Source: Ruminococcus_G sp050944435
GTDB lineage: Bacteria > Bacillota > Clostridia > Lachnospirales > Lachnospiraceae
Length of the DNA: 64,000 nucleotides
Assembly: GCA_050944435.1 (NCBI GenBank)
Contig: JBMNRB010000001.1
Coordinates: 62,001-126,000, forward strand
Direction: 5' to 3'
A model generated the notes under the pieces. The model worked only from the letters and a program-made list of their open reading frames with translations, was not told the DNA's origin and did no database searches. A program made the position numbers and the translations under genes. The stretch's first letter is position 1, and every line of letters starts with the position of its first letter. This document shows positions 23,572 to 31,875 of the stretch, one piece after another.

Positions 23572-24979
23572 ACAGTTTCCTCTTCTGTTCGTAATCTTTC
23601 AGAGATTTGAGTGCCTGGGGCGCCAGCGGAATCAGGGCGATCATGTTGAAGACGGTCATCAGGCCGACGCCGATATCTCCCAGCTCCCAGACAAATTGGT
23701 AAGCGGCAAGACCGCCGATGAACAGCATAATCAGCGCTAAAATCTTATAAGAAGTCTGGGACAGCCAGTTATCGCCGAAAAGGTAGGCGATATTTGGCCT
23801 GGCGTAAAATAAAATTCCGATAAAGGTGGAAAAACTGAACAGCCACAGGATTACAGCGATGAAAATAACACCTGCATCTCCCAGATGATACTGCATGGAA
23901 GTCTGAAGAAGATCCATGCCCTCCATTCCCTCGGTCAGTCCGGCAGGGGTCAGCAGCATGATCATGGCTGTGCAGCTGCAGATTACAAGCGTATCGATGA
24001 ATACCCCCAGCGCCTGCAGCAGGCCTCCCTTTGCCGGATGGCTGATATCAGCGGCAGCGGCGGCGCAGGGAGCGGAACCGGAACCGGCTTCGTTGGAGAA
24101 AAGTCCCCGTTTTGCTCCGTTCATGATAACGGCGCCCAGACCGCCGGCAGCCACCTGACGCAGGCCGAAAGCTTCCAGAAAAATTCGCTGGAACACGGCG
24201 GGAAGCTGTCCGGCATTTTTAAGGATGATAAAAATGGTGATCAGGAAATAGCAGACCGCCATGATGGGCACCATAATATCCAGAACTTTTACCGTGGCAT
24301 TTTTACGCAGCACGATGACGGCGGCAAAAGCCACAAGGGCAATGGTGGTGTAAAGCGGCGGAATCTGAAAAGCATTTTCGAAGGCGGAGGAAACGGAGTT
24401 TCCGATAACCTGGCTGACGCCGCACCAGCAGATCAATCCGGATATGGCAAACAGGATGGCAAGGACGGAACGTTTCCGGGCAGGCTTATGTTTAAGAAAA
24501 AAGTGGTGGATGTAGTAGGCGGGACCGCCCCGGTATCCGCCGTACAGCGGGTCTATTTCTTTATAAATCTGAGCCAGGGTACTTTCCACAAAGGCGGTGG
24601 AGGAGCCGAATAATGCGATGATCCACATCCAAAAGACGGCGCCGGCGCCGCCGGCGGAGATAGCCGCCACGATGCCCACCAGGTTCCCCATGCCGACACG
24701 GGTGGCGGTGGAGACAATCAGCGACTGCAGGCCGGAAATTGATCCTTTTCGGGATTCGTTTTTCTTTTCCCTGGCGATTCGCACCATTTCCGGAAAAAGA
24801 CGGAATGGCAGAAAGCGGGTGCGGATGGTAAAATAGATTCCGGAGGGAATCAAAATCAAAACCAGGAGAGAAATTCCCAGAGAATGGCCTCCCGGAAGGG
24901 GGATGGTAATCAGATCGCCCCATAAAATAAAGTAGATGCAGTTGAAAAGTTCAATGAAAAAATTCTGGAGTATTTCCAT
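23516..24979 (-). CDS. Sodium:alanine/glycine symporter, AGCS family (copy 1)
   Basis: A 487-residue transporter with about eleven membrane segments. Family marks are ATRVGMGNLVGIVAAISAGG, GAGAVFWMWIIALFG, STLAQIYKE and AKRGLFSNEAGSGSAPCAAA. It imports alanine or glycine with Na+. The start at 24979 has AGGAGG ten bases upstream; an upstream in-frame extension is not needed. The last 15-20 residues (DPKNENTRCKSTQ) run into the uvrA scrap and are probably not native. A LysR gene is divergent 44 bases away and is the likely regulator. A second AGCS gene lies at 40424. Confidence 0.9.
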   Translation of the reverse strand: MEILQNFFIELFNCIYFILWGDLITIPLPGGHSLGISLLVLILIPSGIYFTIRTRFLPFRLFPEMVRIAREKKNESRKGSISGLQSLIVSTATRVGMGNLVGIVAAISAGGAGAVFWMWIIALFGSSTAFVESTLAQIYKEIDPLYGGYRGGPAYYIHHFFLKHKPARKRSVLAILFAISGLICWCGVSQVIGNSVSSAFENAFQIPPLYTTIALVAFAAVIVLRKNATVKVLDIMVPIMAVCYFLITIFIILKNAGQLPAVFQRIFLEAFGLRQVAAGGLGAVIMNGAKRGLFSNEAGSGSAPCAAAAADISHPAKGGLLQALGVFIDTLVICSCTAMIMLLTPAGLTEGMEGMDLLQTSMQYHLGDAGVIFIAVILWLFSFSTFIGILFYARPNIAYLFGDNWLSQTSYKILALIMLFIGGLAAYQFVWELGDIGVGLMTVFNMIALIPLAPQALKSLKDYEQKRKLYDPKNENTRCKSTQSEKH

Positions 24980-25022
24980 AGAATTATTTCCTCCTGTAAA
25001 ATAAAATATTTGGAGAATAAAA

Positions 25023-25913
25023 ATGGATATTAAAAATTTAATCACATTTATTCACGTAGCAGAATTAAACAGCTTTACAAAGGCGGGAGAGGTTCTGGGA
25101 TTTTCCCAGTCAACGGTCTCTTTTCAGATTAAACAGCTGGAGACGGAACTGAACGCACAGCTCTTTGAACGGATCAATCATACAGTTCTCCTGACGGAAA
25201 AGGGACGGGAGGTTTTAAATTATGCTCATCAGATCAATAAACTGACCCAGGAATTAAAGGACAATATCCAGAATAGAAAAAATATAGCCGGTCATGCCAG
25301 GATAGCCATGGCGGATTCGCTGTGCGGTCTGATGCTGCAGGAATTTACCGGTTTTCGGGAAGAGTATCCGGGCATTATGCTGAATATTATCACAGCGGGA
25401 ACAGAAGAAATGTTCCGGCTGCTCAATCACAATGAAGCGGATCTGATCCTAACCCTGGACAACCATATCTATAATGCAGAATATGTAATCGCAGAGGAGG
25501 AAAAAGTAGGTCTGCATTTCGTGGCAGGCCCCCTTTGTCCCCTTGTGGGACAGCCTTCTGTTTCTGTTTTTCAACTGCTTTCACAGCCCTTTATCCTGAC
25601 AGAGAAGAGGATGAGCTATCGCCGCCTTCTGGATGAAAAACTGGCGGAGATGTCTCTGGAGATACAGCCTGTTCTGGAAATAGGGCGCACAGATCTGATC
25701 TGTTCCCTGGTGGAGCAGAATATCGGCGTGGCTTTTCTTCCGGATTATGAGACAGACAGAAGAGTAAAGGAAGGAAAACTGTTCCGGCTGCCGGTAAATT
25801 CATTTGAAATTGAGGTGTGGAAGCAGCTGCTGTATCACCGCGACAAATGGGTTTCTCCCCAGATGGAGTCTCTCCTTCAATATTGTAAAAGGACTCTTTT
25901 TGACAGAGCATAA
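25023..25913 (+). CDS. LysR-family regulator, divergent from AGCS symporter
   Basis: A 296-residue LTTR. The N-terminal winged HTH (residues 1-60) shows FIHVAELNSFTKAGEVLGFS, STVSFQIKQLETEL and LFERINHTVLLTEKG. The effector-binding domain (about 90-290) begins ARIAMADSLCGLMLQEF. It is divergent from the symporter with overlapping promoter space, the usual layout for LysR control of a neighbouring transporter. The effector is probably an amino acid, which is inference. Confidence 0.88.
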   Translation: MDIKNLITFIHVAELNSFTKAGEVLGFSQSTVSFQIKQLETELNAQLFERINHTVLLTEKGREVLNYAHQINKLTQELKDNIQNRKNIAGHARIAMADSLCGLMLQEFTGFREEYPGIMLNIITAGTEEMFRLLNHNEADLILTLDNHIYNAEYVIAEEEKVGLHFVAGPLCPLVGQPSVSVFQLLSQPFILTEKRMSYRRLLDEKLAEMSLEIQPVLEIGRTDLICSLVEQNIGVAFLPDYETDRRVKEGKLFRLPVNSFEIEVWKQLLYHRDKWVSPQMESLLQYCKRTLFDRA

Positions 25914-25994
25914 CAACAGTATATCGGTCCGGACACCATTTGTAAAATGAATAACTTTGATATCTTCGATCTAAATTTTGGATAATCCTTCTCC

Positions 25995-26045
25995 TTGACA
26001 ACCTATACCCCCATATGTATATTATACATATACCGATATGGGTAT
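25995..26045 (+). promoter_or_regulatory. Promoter with CsoR-like metal operator before the P-type ATPase
   Basis: TTGACA (25995-26000), 17 bases, TATATT (26018-26023). Two related elements flank the -10: ATACCCCCATAT (26005-26016) and ATACC-GATATG-GGTAT (26030-26045). Runs of ATACC/GGTAT resemble CsoR-type copper/metal operators. No csoR gene is in the window. Confidence 0.55.
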
Positions 26046-26061
26046 GGGAGGAGGCGTGTGT

Positions 26062-27945
26062 ATGAAAAAAGCAATGGAAAAGCTGGAAGAATTTCTGGAG
26101 CTTGGCGGGATTAAAAAAGATGTGGCGCTGCTTATCATCTCCGGGATTGCTCTGATATTCAGCATTTTTGACATTTTACCGCTGCCCTTTGACGCCGCCT
26201 GGGCGGCAATCATTCTGTGCGGCGTACCGATTATCCTGGAAGCTCTCATAGGGCTTGTGACAGCTTTTGATATCAAAGCGGACGTGTTGGTGTCTCTGGC
26301 GCTGATCGCTTCTATTTTCATCGGAGAAGATTTTGCGGCTGGAGAAGTGGCCTTTATCATGCAGTTGGGAGGGCTGCTGGAGGAGCTGACGGTGGCGAAA
26401 GCCAGAGCTGGAATTGAGAAGTTGGTGCATCTGACTCCTCAGACAGCCCGGGTCATTAATGATGGCCGGGAGAAAGTGATTCCGGCAGAAGAAGTCCAAG
26501 TGAATGATGTACTGCGGGTACTGCCGGGGGAAACGGTGCCGGTGGACGGAGTGATTCTGTCCGGACAGACGTCGGTAAATCAGGCGGTAATGACGGGAGA
26601 GTCTCTGCCCGTGGATAAAGCAGCGGGGGATGAAGTTTCTTCAGGTACGGTGAATCAGTTTGGCGCCTTCGAGATGAAGGCGACGAAGGTGGGGGAAGAC
26701 AGTTCCATTCAGAGAATGATCCGCCTTGTTCAGTCGGCGGATGCCGGTAAAGCGAAGATCGTGGGGATTGCGGATCGGTGGGCAACCTGGATTGTGGTAA
26801 TTGCACTGACGGCGGCGGCGCTGACCTGGCTGATCACCGGCGAGGTTATCCGGGCGGTAACTATCCTGGTTGTGTTCTGTCCCTGTGCGCTGGTTTTAGC
26901 TACTCCCACAGCAATTATGGCGGCCATCGGCAACGCCACCAGGCATGGATTCCTGGTACGGGAAGGGGATGCGCTGGAGCGGCTGGCGGCGGTATCCAAA
27001 ATTACCTTTGACAAAACCGGGACCCTGACTTATGGGGAGCCTGAAGTGACGGCGGTAAAAAGCCTGTGTTCGGAGTATGGAGAAAAAGAGCTTTACGCCT
27101 GGTGCGCGGCGGCGGAATATCTGTCGGAACATCCCCTGGGAAAGGCTGTTGTCAGTTGTTATAAAAAAGAGACGGGAGAGAACCCCGGGAAATGTGAGCA
27201 GTTTCACATGATTCCGGGAAGAGGGGTTTCCTGCGTGACGGAAGGAAAAAAGATCCTGGCAGGAAATGAAAAGATGATGGAGGAAAATCAGATTCCGGTT
27301 TCTCAGGAGATGACAAAAGAAACGAAGGTTTATCTGGAACAAGGATGCACATTGATTTATATAGCAGTGGAAGGAAGGCTTGCCGGATATGTGGCGTTGT
27401 CTGATACTGTCCGGGAAGAAAGCAGGGAAATGATTGACCGGCTGACGGGGCTTCAGGTGGAGCCGGTGCTGCTGACGGGGGACCGTGAAAATGCAGCCCG
27501 TTTTATTGCAGAGAAGCTTCATATCAGGGAAGTTCATGGGGACTGCCTTCCGGAGGATAAACTGAATATAATTGACGGTTATCAGAAAAAATCCTGCCGC
27601 GTCTGTATGATCGGAGACGGTGTAAACGATGCTCCGGCGCTGAAAAAGGCGGATGTGGGCATTGCCATGGGCGGCGTGGGAAGCGACATTGCGGTGGATG
27701 CGGCGGATATTGCTCTGGTAGATGATGAGGTGAAAGAACTTCCCCATCTGATTGCGCTGTCCCGGCGGATGATGACCACCATCAAATGCAATATGAGTTT
27801 TTCCATGGCCCTCAATTTCCTTGCCATTGTCCTTGCTGTTTTTGGAATTTTAAATCCCGTGGTGGGGGCGCTGGTACATAATGCCGGCTCCGTTATGGTT
27901 ATTATCAATTCTGCGCTGCTTTTGAACTGGAAAAAGAAACAGTAA
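26062..27945 (+). CDS. P1B-type heavy-metal-transporting ATPase without N-terminal metal domain
   Basis: A 627-residue membrane pump. Motifs in order: MTGESLPV actuator, CPCALVLATPTA metal-binding helix, DKTGTLTYG phosphorylation site, SEHPLGKAV nucleotide-binding HP motif, and MIGDGVNDAPALKKADVGIA hinge. The last helices contain VHNAGSVMVIINSALLL, where Zn pumps have Asp and Cu pumps Met/Ser, so the transported metal cannot be assigned. No HMA domain or CxxC precedes the first helices. ATG 26062 with GGGAGGAGG is preferred; an in-frame ATG at 26038 lies inside the operator dyad. It is expected to export metal ions from the cytoplasm. Confidence 0.9.
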   Translation: MKKAMEKLEEFLELGGIKKDVALLIISGIALIFSIFDILPLPFDAAWAAIILCGVPIILEALIGLVTAFDIKADVLVSLALIASIFIGEDFAAGEVAFIMQLGGLLEELTVAKARAGIEKLVHLTPQTARVINDGREKVIPAEEVQVNDVLRVLPGETVPVDGVILSGQTSVNQAVMTGESLPVDKAAGDEVSSGTVNQFGAFEMKATKVGEDSSIQRMIRLVQSADAGKAKIVGIADRWATWIVVIALTAAALTWLITGEVIRAVTILVVFCPCALVLATPTAIMAAIGNATRHGFLVREGDALERLAAVSKITFDKTGTLTYGEPEVTAVKSLCSEYGEKELYAWCAAAEYLSEHPLGKAVVSCYKKETGENPGKCEQFHMIPGRGVSCVTEGKKILAGNEKMMEENQIPVSQEMTKETKVYLEQGCTLIYIAVEGRLAGYVALSDTVREESREMIDRLTGLQVEPVLLTGDRENAARFIAEKLHIREVHGDCLPEDKLNIIDGYQKKSCRVCMIGDGVNDAPALKKADVGIAMGGVGSDIAVDAADIALVDDEVKELPHLIALSRRMMTTIKCNMSFSMALNFLAIVLAVFGILNPVVGALVHNAGSVMVIINSALLLNWKKKQ

Positions 27946-27948
27946 ACA

Positions 27949-27976
27949 GCAACATCCCGGCATGCCGGGATGTTGC
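27949..27976. terminator. Bidirectional terminator
   Basis: A 28-base perfect palindrome between the convergent P-type ATPase and aldo/keto reductase genes (27949-27976), with little room for separate terminators. It probably serves both strands. Confidence 0.7.
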
Positions 27977-27979
27977 TTG

Positions 27980-29074
27980 TTACAGTCCAAAATATTTCTG
28001 AATGGTTTTCATCCGGTCCATCTGGGCCACGTGGAAGGGACATCGTTTGTCGCAGTGGCCGCATTGGATACAGTCGCCGGCATGGAGTTCCAGCTTCCGG
28101 TAATGATCGGCTGCCAGGGCGTCGCCGGCGGCGGCCAGATCGTAATACTTATTGATCATGGCGATATCCAGTCCCTTTGGACATGGATGACAGTGACTGC
28201 AGTAGACGCATCTGCCTTTTGCCTCCGCGGGAGTAAAGGTACCCAGGACGGAGTAATCCCGTTCTTCTTGGGGGGCGTCCAGATAGCCCAGCACATCCAT
28301 CAGATCTTTTTTGTTCCGGCAGCCGGGGAGAACATTGATGACTCCCGGTTTGTCCAAAGCATATTGGATACACTGGTATTTTGTCAGAGACTTTTTAAAA
28401 GGAGAAAGCTTTTCATCCAGCAGCTGTCCGCCGGCAAAGGGTTTCATGACGGTGATTCCCACCTTTTCTTTTTCACAGCGCTGGTAGAGGGCAAGGCGTT
28501 CGTCTGAACTGCCTGCGGCGTATTCCCCCTGGCGATAATCATAGGCAGGATTGATGCTGAACATGACCACATCTAAAAGTCCGGTGTCCAGCATCTGATT
28601 GACGATTTCCGGCGTATGGGAGGACATCCCGATATGGCGTACGATTCCCTCTTCTTTTAACTGCTGAAGATAAGTGAGAGCGCCGCTGGAATTATATTTT
28701 TTCAGATCGGCAGGTTCATCGATGCAGTGAATAAATCCAAAATCGATGTAATCGGTATTCAGCTTTTTCAGCAGCCAGTGAATCCCCTCTTTAATCCGGT
28801 TCACCTCTGTAGTCCAGCCGTATTTTCCGCTGGAATAATCCGCACCGAAGTGAATCTGCAGGTAAATATCCGAGCGGACATCGCGGAATGCTTCCCGGTA
28901 GATGTCAAAAGCCTGTGATTCAGAAACGGCCAGATCAAAATAGTTGACGCCGTGTTCAATGGCTGTCCGGACGGTGTCAACGCCTTCTTCGAAACCGGCT
29001 TCATGGATGCCGGAGCCGCCGAAGCCCAGAATGCTGATATTCTCCTCGCCCTTTGGTAATTTTCTATATTCCAT
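27980..29074 (-). CDS. Aldo/keto reductase with C-terminal ferredoxin domain (1)
   Basis: A 364-residue protein: AKR TIM barrel (residues 1-270) with ISILGFGGSGIHEAG, YFDLAVSES and DFGFIHCIDE, then a 2x[4Fe-4S]-type tail, CVYCSHCHPCPKG and CIQCGHCDKRCPF. These anaerobe AKR-ferredoxin proteins presumably exchange electrons with Fe-S partners; substrates are unknown. Where many AKRs keep YDTA, this one has YFDLA, so the catalytic Asp is kept. ATG 29074 has AGGAGG; upstream codons are ignored. Transcribed from a MerR-type promoter at 29105-29135. Confidence 0.85.
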   Translation of the reverse strand: MEYRKLPKGEENISILGFGGSGIHEAGFEEGVDTVRTAIEHGVNYFDLAVSESQAFDIYREAFRDVRSDIYLQIHFGADYSSGKYGWTTEVNRIKEGIHWLLKKLNTDYIDFGFIHCIDEPADLKKYNSSGALTYLQQLKEEGIVRHIGMSSHTPEIVNQMLDTGLLDVVMFSINPAYDYRQGEYAAGSSDERLALYQRCEKEKVGITVMKPFAGGQLLDEKLSPFKKSLTKYQCIQYALDKPGVINVLPGCRNKKDLMDVLGYLDAPQEERDYSVLGTFTPAEAKGRCVYCSHCHPCPKGLDIAMINKYYDLAAAGDALAADHYRKLELHAGDCIQCGHCDKRCPFHVAQMDRMKTIQKYFGL

Positions 29075-29104
29075 AAAGACCTCCTGTATTCTGATATTAT
29101 TTAA

Positions 29105-29135
29105 AACATACACCATAAAGCTAACTTTAGGTCAA
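29105..29135 (-). promoter_or_regulatory. MerR/AdhR-type promoter with 19-base spacer
   Basis: On the minus strand TTGACC (29135-29130) and TATGTT (29110-29105) are separated by 19 bases. The spacer holds the dyad TAAAG-TTAG-CTTTA (29129-29116). A long spacer with a central dyad is the mark of MerR-family activators; the half-sites look like AdhR targets that respond to aldehydes. No merR gene lies nearby. Confidence 0.55.
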
Positions 29136-29155
29136 TATTTTTTTGCGTTGAAGTG

Positions 29156-29185
29156 TTGCGGCCAAAGAAGATCAGACGGTATAAT
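29156..29185 (+). promoter_or_regulatory. Promoter of the alcohol dehydrogenase operon
   Basis: TTGCGG (29156-29161), 18 bases, TATAAT (29180-29185), followed by CAGGGAGG and ATG 29227. It drives the adh-like gene and the ASKHA gene 12 bases behind it. Confidence 0.55.
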
Positions 29186-29226
29186 AGAGGAAGATAATTT
29201 CAGGGGAGTACAGGGAGGAAAACGGC

Positions 29227-30267
29227 ATGTTAGCTTATGTATATGAAAAAGAAGGAAAATTTTCTCTTCAGGAAAGACCAAAGCCGGAGATTCAAAGCCC
29301 GGATGACGCCATTGTCCGGGTGACGCTGGCCAGCATCTGTACCAGTGATCTCCACATCAAACATGGATCCGTTCCCCAGGCTGTGCCGGGGGTTATTGTC
29401 GGCCATGAAATGGTAGGGATCGTGGAGGAGACAGGCGCGAATGTAAATCACGTAAAACCGGGGGACCGGGTGACGGTTAATGTGGAAACTTTCTGCGGGG
29501 AATGTTATTTTTGCAGACATGGATTCGTCAATAACTGTCAGGATGAAAACGGCGGATGGGCGCTGGGATGCCGCATTGACGGCGGACAGGCAGAGTACGT
29601 AAGAGTACCTTACGCCCGTCAGGGCTTAAATAAAATTGATGATTCGGTTGCCGATGAGCAGGCTTTGTTTGTGGGGGACATTCTGGCGACGGGATTCTGG
29701 GCGGCCAGGATTGGTGAAATCAGTCCGGAAGATACGGTTTTGATCATAGGGGCAGGCCCTACCGGAATCTGTGCGCTGCTTTGTGCCGGGCTCTGGCATC
29801 CCCGGCAAATTATTGTCAGTGAAGTGGAAGAAGAGAGGATTCGTTTTGTGCGGGAGCATTATCCGGAAGTGCTGACAGTTAATCCCAGAGGAAAGGATGT
29901 GCAGCAGTTTGTAAAGGAACACAGCAGTCATGGAGGAGCAGATGTGGTGCTGGAAGCGGGAGGGACGGAAGAAAGCTTTGAAAGCGCCTGGAAGTGTGCA
30001 CGCCCCAACGGTACGGTGGTGATTGTCGCCCTTTATGACGGACCGCAGACACTGCCCCTTCCCGATATGTACGGAAAAAATCTTACGTTCAAAACAGGAG
30101 GGGTGGACGGCTGCGACTGCGATGAGATTCTCCGTCTGATCAAAGACGGCAAAATTGATACTACGCCGCTGATTACCCACAGGTTTTTCCTGAAAGATAT
30201 TGAGAAGGCTTATGATATTTTTGAAAACAGAAAAGAGAAGGCGATTAAGATCGCTCTGAAAATGTAG
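29227..30267 (+). CDS. Zinc-dependent medium-chain alcohol dehydrogenase
   Basis: A 346-residue MDR enzyme. Catalytic Zn ligands lie in ASICTSDLH and GHEMVG. Structural Zn cysteines are in CGECYFCRHGFVNNC (residues about 95-110). The Rossmann loop is VLIIGAGPTGICALL. It likely oxidises a secondary alcohol or polyol with NAD(H); the substrate cannot be read. It forms an operon with the ASKHA ATPase 12 bases downstream and is divergent from an AKR with an aldehyde-type promoter. An alcohol/aldehyde redox context is therefore plausible. Confidence 0.88.
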   Translation: MLAYVYEKEGKFSLQERPKPEIQSPDDAIVRVTLASICTSDLHIKHGSVPQAVPGVIVGHEMVGIVEETGANVNHVKPGDRVTVNVETFCGECYFCRHGFVNNCQDENGGWALGCRIDGGQAEYVRVPYARQGLNKIDDSVADEQALFVGDILATGFWAARIGEISPEDTVLIIGAGPTGICALLCAGLWHPRQIIVSEVEEERIRFVREHYPEVLTVNPRGKDVQQFVKEHSSHGGADVVLEAGGTEESFESAWKCARPNGTVVIVALYDGPQTLPLPDMYGKNLTFKTGGVDGCDCDEILRLIKDGKIDTTPLITHRFFLKDIEKAYDIFENRKEKAIKIALKM

Positions 30268-30279
30268 AGAGGACAGAGT

Positions 30280-31791
30280 ATGGAAGGCATCAGCAAGAAA
30301 ATATACCTGGAGCTTACGGCTCCTTCAGAGGAGGATTCCCGCTCCAATCAGATCCGGATTCTGGATGGACTGAAGGAGAAAGGATTAGATGCGCAGATGA
30401 CCATAGACGCGATGCGTCAGCTTTATCCGCTGTGTGAGAAAAGCGGATGGAAAGTAACGGTATCTTTGGCATGGGACGGCCATCGCTGGATGGCGGTGAA
30501 AGTGGAAGAAGGAGACAGAACAAGGGAACATTACGGACTGGCGGTGGATTTGGGCAGCACCACGGTGGCGGTGCGGCTGCTTAACTGTGAGACAGGAGAA
30601 TGTGCAGGGGAATCCAGCAGCTACAATCGGCAGATTGCTTTTGGAACGGACATCCTTACCAGGATTTTTTACTGCAAAGACGATTCAAAGAAACTGGAAG
30701 AATTGCGTCAGGCCACCATTTATTCCATCCGGGATAATCTGGAGGAACTGGAAAAACAGACGGGGATTTCCAGTGAAGACTGCATCCAGATGGTGATCGC
30801 CGGGAATATGACGATGATCCATTTCTTGCTGGGCATGGATGCTTTCTGCGTCTTTCACACTCCTTATGCAGTGCGGGCGGATCAGCCGGGATTTATTGCG
30901 GGGAAGGAACTGCTGGGAATTCCCCTTCCGGGATACGTGTACTGTTATCCGGGAAAATCCAACTATCTGGGAGGGGATATCATCAGTGGAGTGATCGCCG
31001 CGCAGATTTACCGGGAAGAGGAGATCACCGTCTTTTTTGATATCGGAACCAACGGGGAGCTGGTGGTGGGCAACCGGGAATTCCTTCTCTGCGGCGCCGG
31101 CGCAGCCGGCCCTGCTCTGGAAGGCGGGGTGGTCAAAACCGGTATGCGGGCGGCCGAAGGCGCCGTAGAGCGGATAAAACTGCAGGATGGAAAGTTTGCC
31201 TATGAGGTGATTGGCCAGGGAAAAGCGAAAGGAATCTGCGGTTCCGGCATCATTGATCTTCTGGCGGAATTATTTATAAACGGGTGGATTGACATCAGGG
31301 GAAAGCTTGTTCCGGAAAAGAGCGAAAAAATCCGTCAGGAAGACGGGATGTACGGCGTGGAATATGCGCCGGGGCTGATTTTTTGGCAGAACGATATCGA
31401 CGAATTCATAAAAACGAAGGCGGCCGCGTATACCATGGTGGAATACGTATTGAATGCTGCCGGAATCTCCATGGAAGAAATCGGGAAATTTTATGTAGCC
31501 GGTTCTTTCGGAAAACATGTATCGAAGGAATCTGCAGTTACCATCGGCATGTATCCGGATATGGACCGGGAACGGCTGATAAGCGCCGGAAACGCCTCCT
31601 TGGAAGGAGCAAAGATGCTTCTGCTTGACAGAAAATATCTGGATGAATTGGAGGAGATCCTGGATAAAATGGTATATATTCAGTTTGGAGCGGTGGAAGA
31701 CTTTCTTCATATGATGGTGGCGGCGCAGGCTCTTCCCCACACGGATATGAGACGATATCCGTCGGTAATGAAAAAGCTGAATCCTCTGTGA
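30280..31791 (+). CDS. ASKHA ATPase, DUF4445/RACE-like (corrinoid activator type) lacking 2Fe-2S domain
   Basis: A 503-residue protein of the family that includes RamA and other reductive activators of corrinoid methyltransferases. ATPase motifs: YGLAVDLGSTTVAVRL (phosphate 1, about residue 87), VFFDIGTNGELVVGN (phosphate 2, about 250), GICGSGIIDLLAEL and YVAGSFGKHVSKES (adenosine, about 410). Typical activators begin with a [2Fe-2S] plant-ferredoxin domain. Here the protein opens at the linker domain and no cysteine cluster is present. No corrinoid protein or methyltransferase is nearby. It may reactivate a corrinoid enzyme encoded elsewhere using another electron donor, or act on a different enzyme. 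Confidence 0.75.
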   Translation: MEGISKKIYLELTAPSEEDSRSNQIRILDGLKEKGLDAQMTIDAMRQLYPLCEKSGWKVTVSLAWDGHRWMAVKVEEGDRTREHYGLAVDLGSTTVAVRLLNCETGECAGESSSYNRQIAFGTDILTRIFYCKDDSKKLEELRQATIYSIRDNLEELEKQTGISSEDCIQMVIAGNMTMIHFLLGMDAFCVFHTPYAVRADQPGFIAGKELLGIPLPGYVYCYPGKSNYLGGDIISGVIAAQIYREEEITVFFDIGTNGELVVGNREFLLCGAGAAGPALEGGVVKTGMRAAEGAVERIKLQDGKFAYEVIGQGKAKGICGSGIIDLLAELFINGWIDIRGKLVPEKSEKIRQEDGMYGVEYAPGLIFWQNDIDEFIKTKAAAYTMVEYVLNAAGISMEEIGKFYVAGSFGKHVSKESAVTIGMYPDMDRERLISAGNASLEGAKMLLLDRKYLDELEEILDKMVYIQFGAVEDFLHMMVAAQALPHTDMRRYPSVMKKLNPL

Positions 31792-31875
31792 GGGGGAAGA
31801 TTTTTCTGTCCAGCACCGTAAAATTGTGTTATGCTGAAACAGGAGAGAATAAACGAAGAAGAGAGGATGGTATTT

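Noticed and set aside
23885..24613. 242-codon plus-strand frame opposite the AGCS symporter
   Set aside because: Low-complexity shadow of a GC-rich coding region with no recognisable domains.
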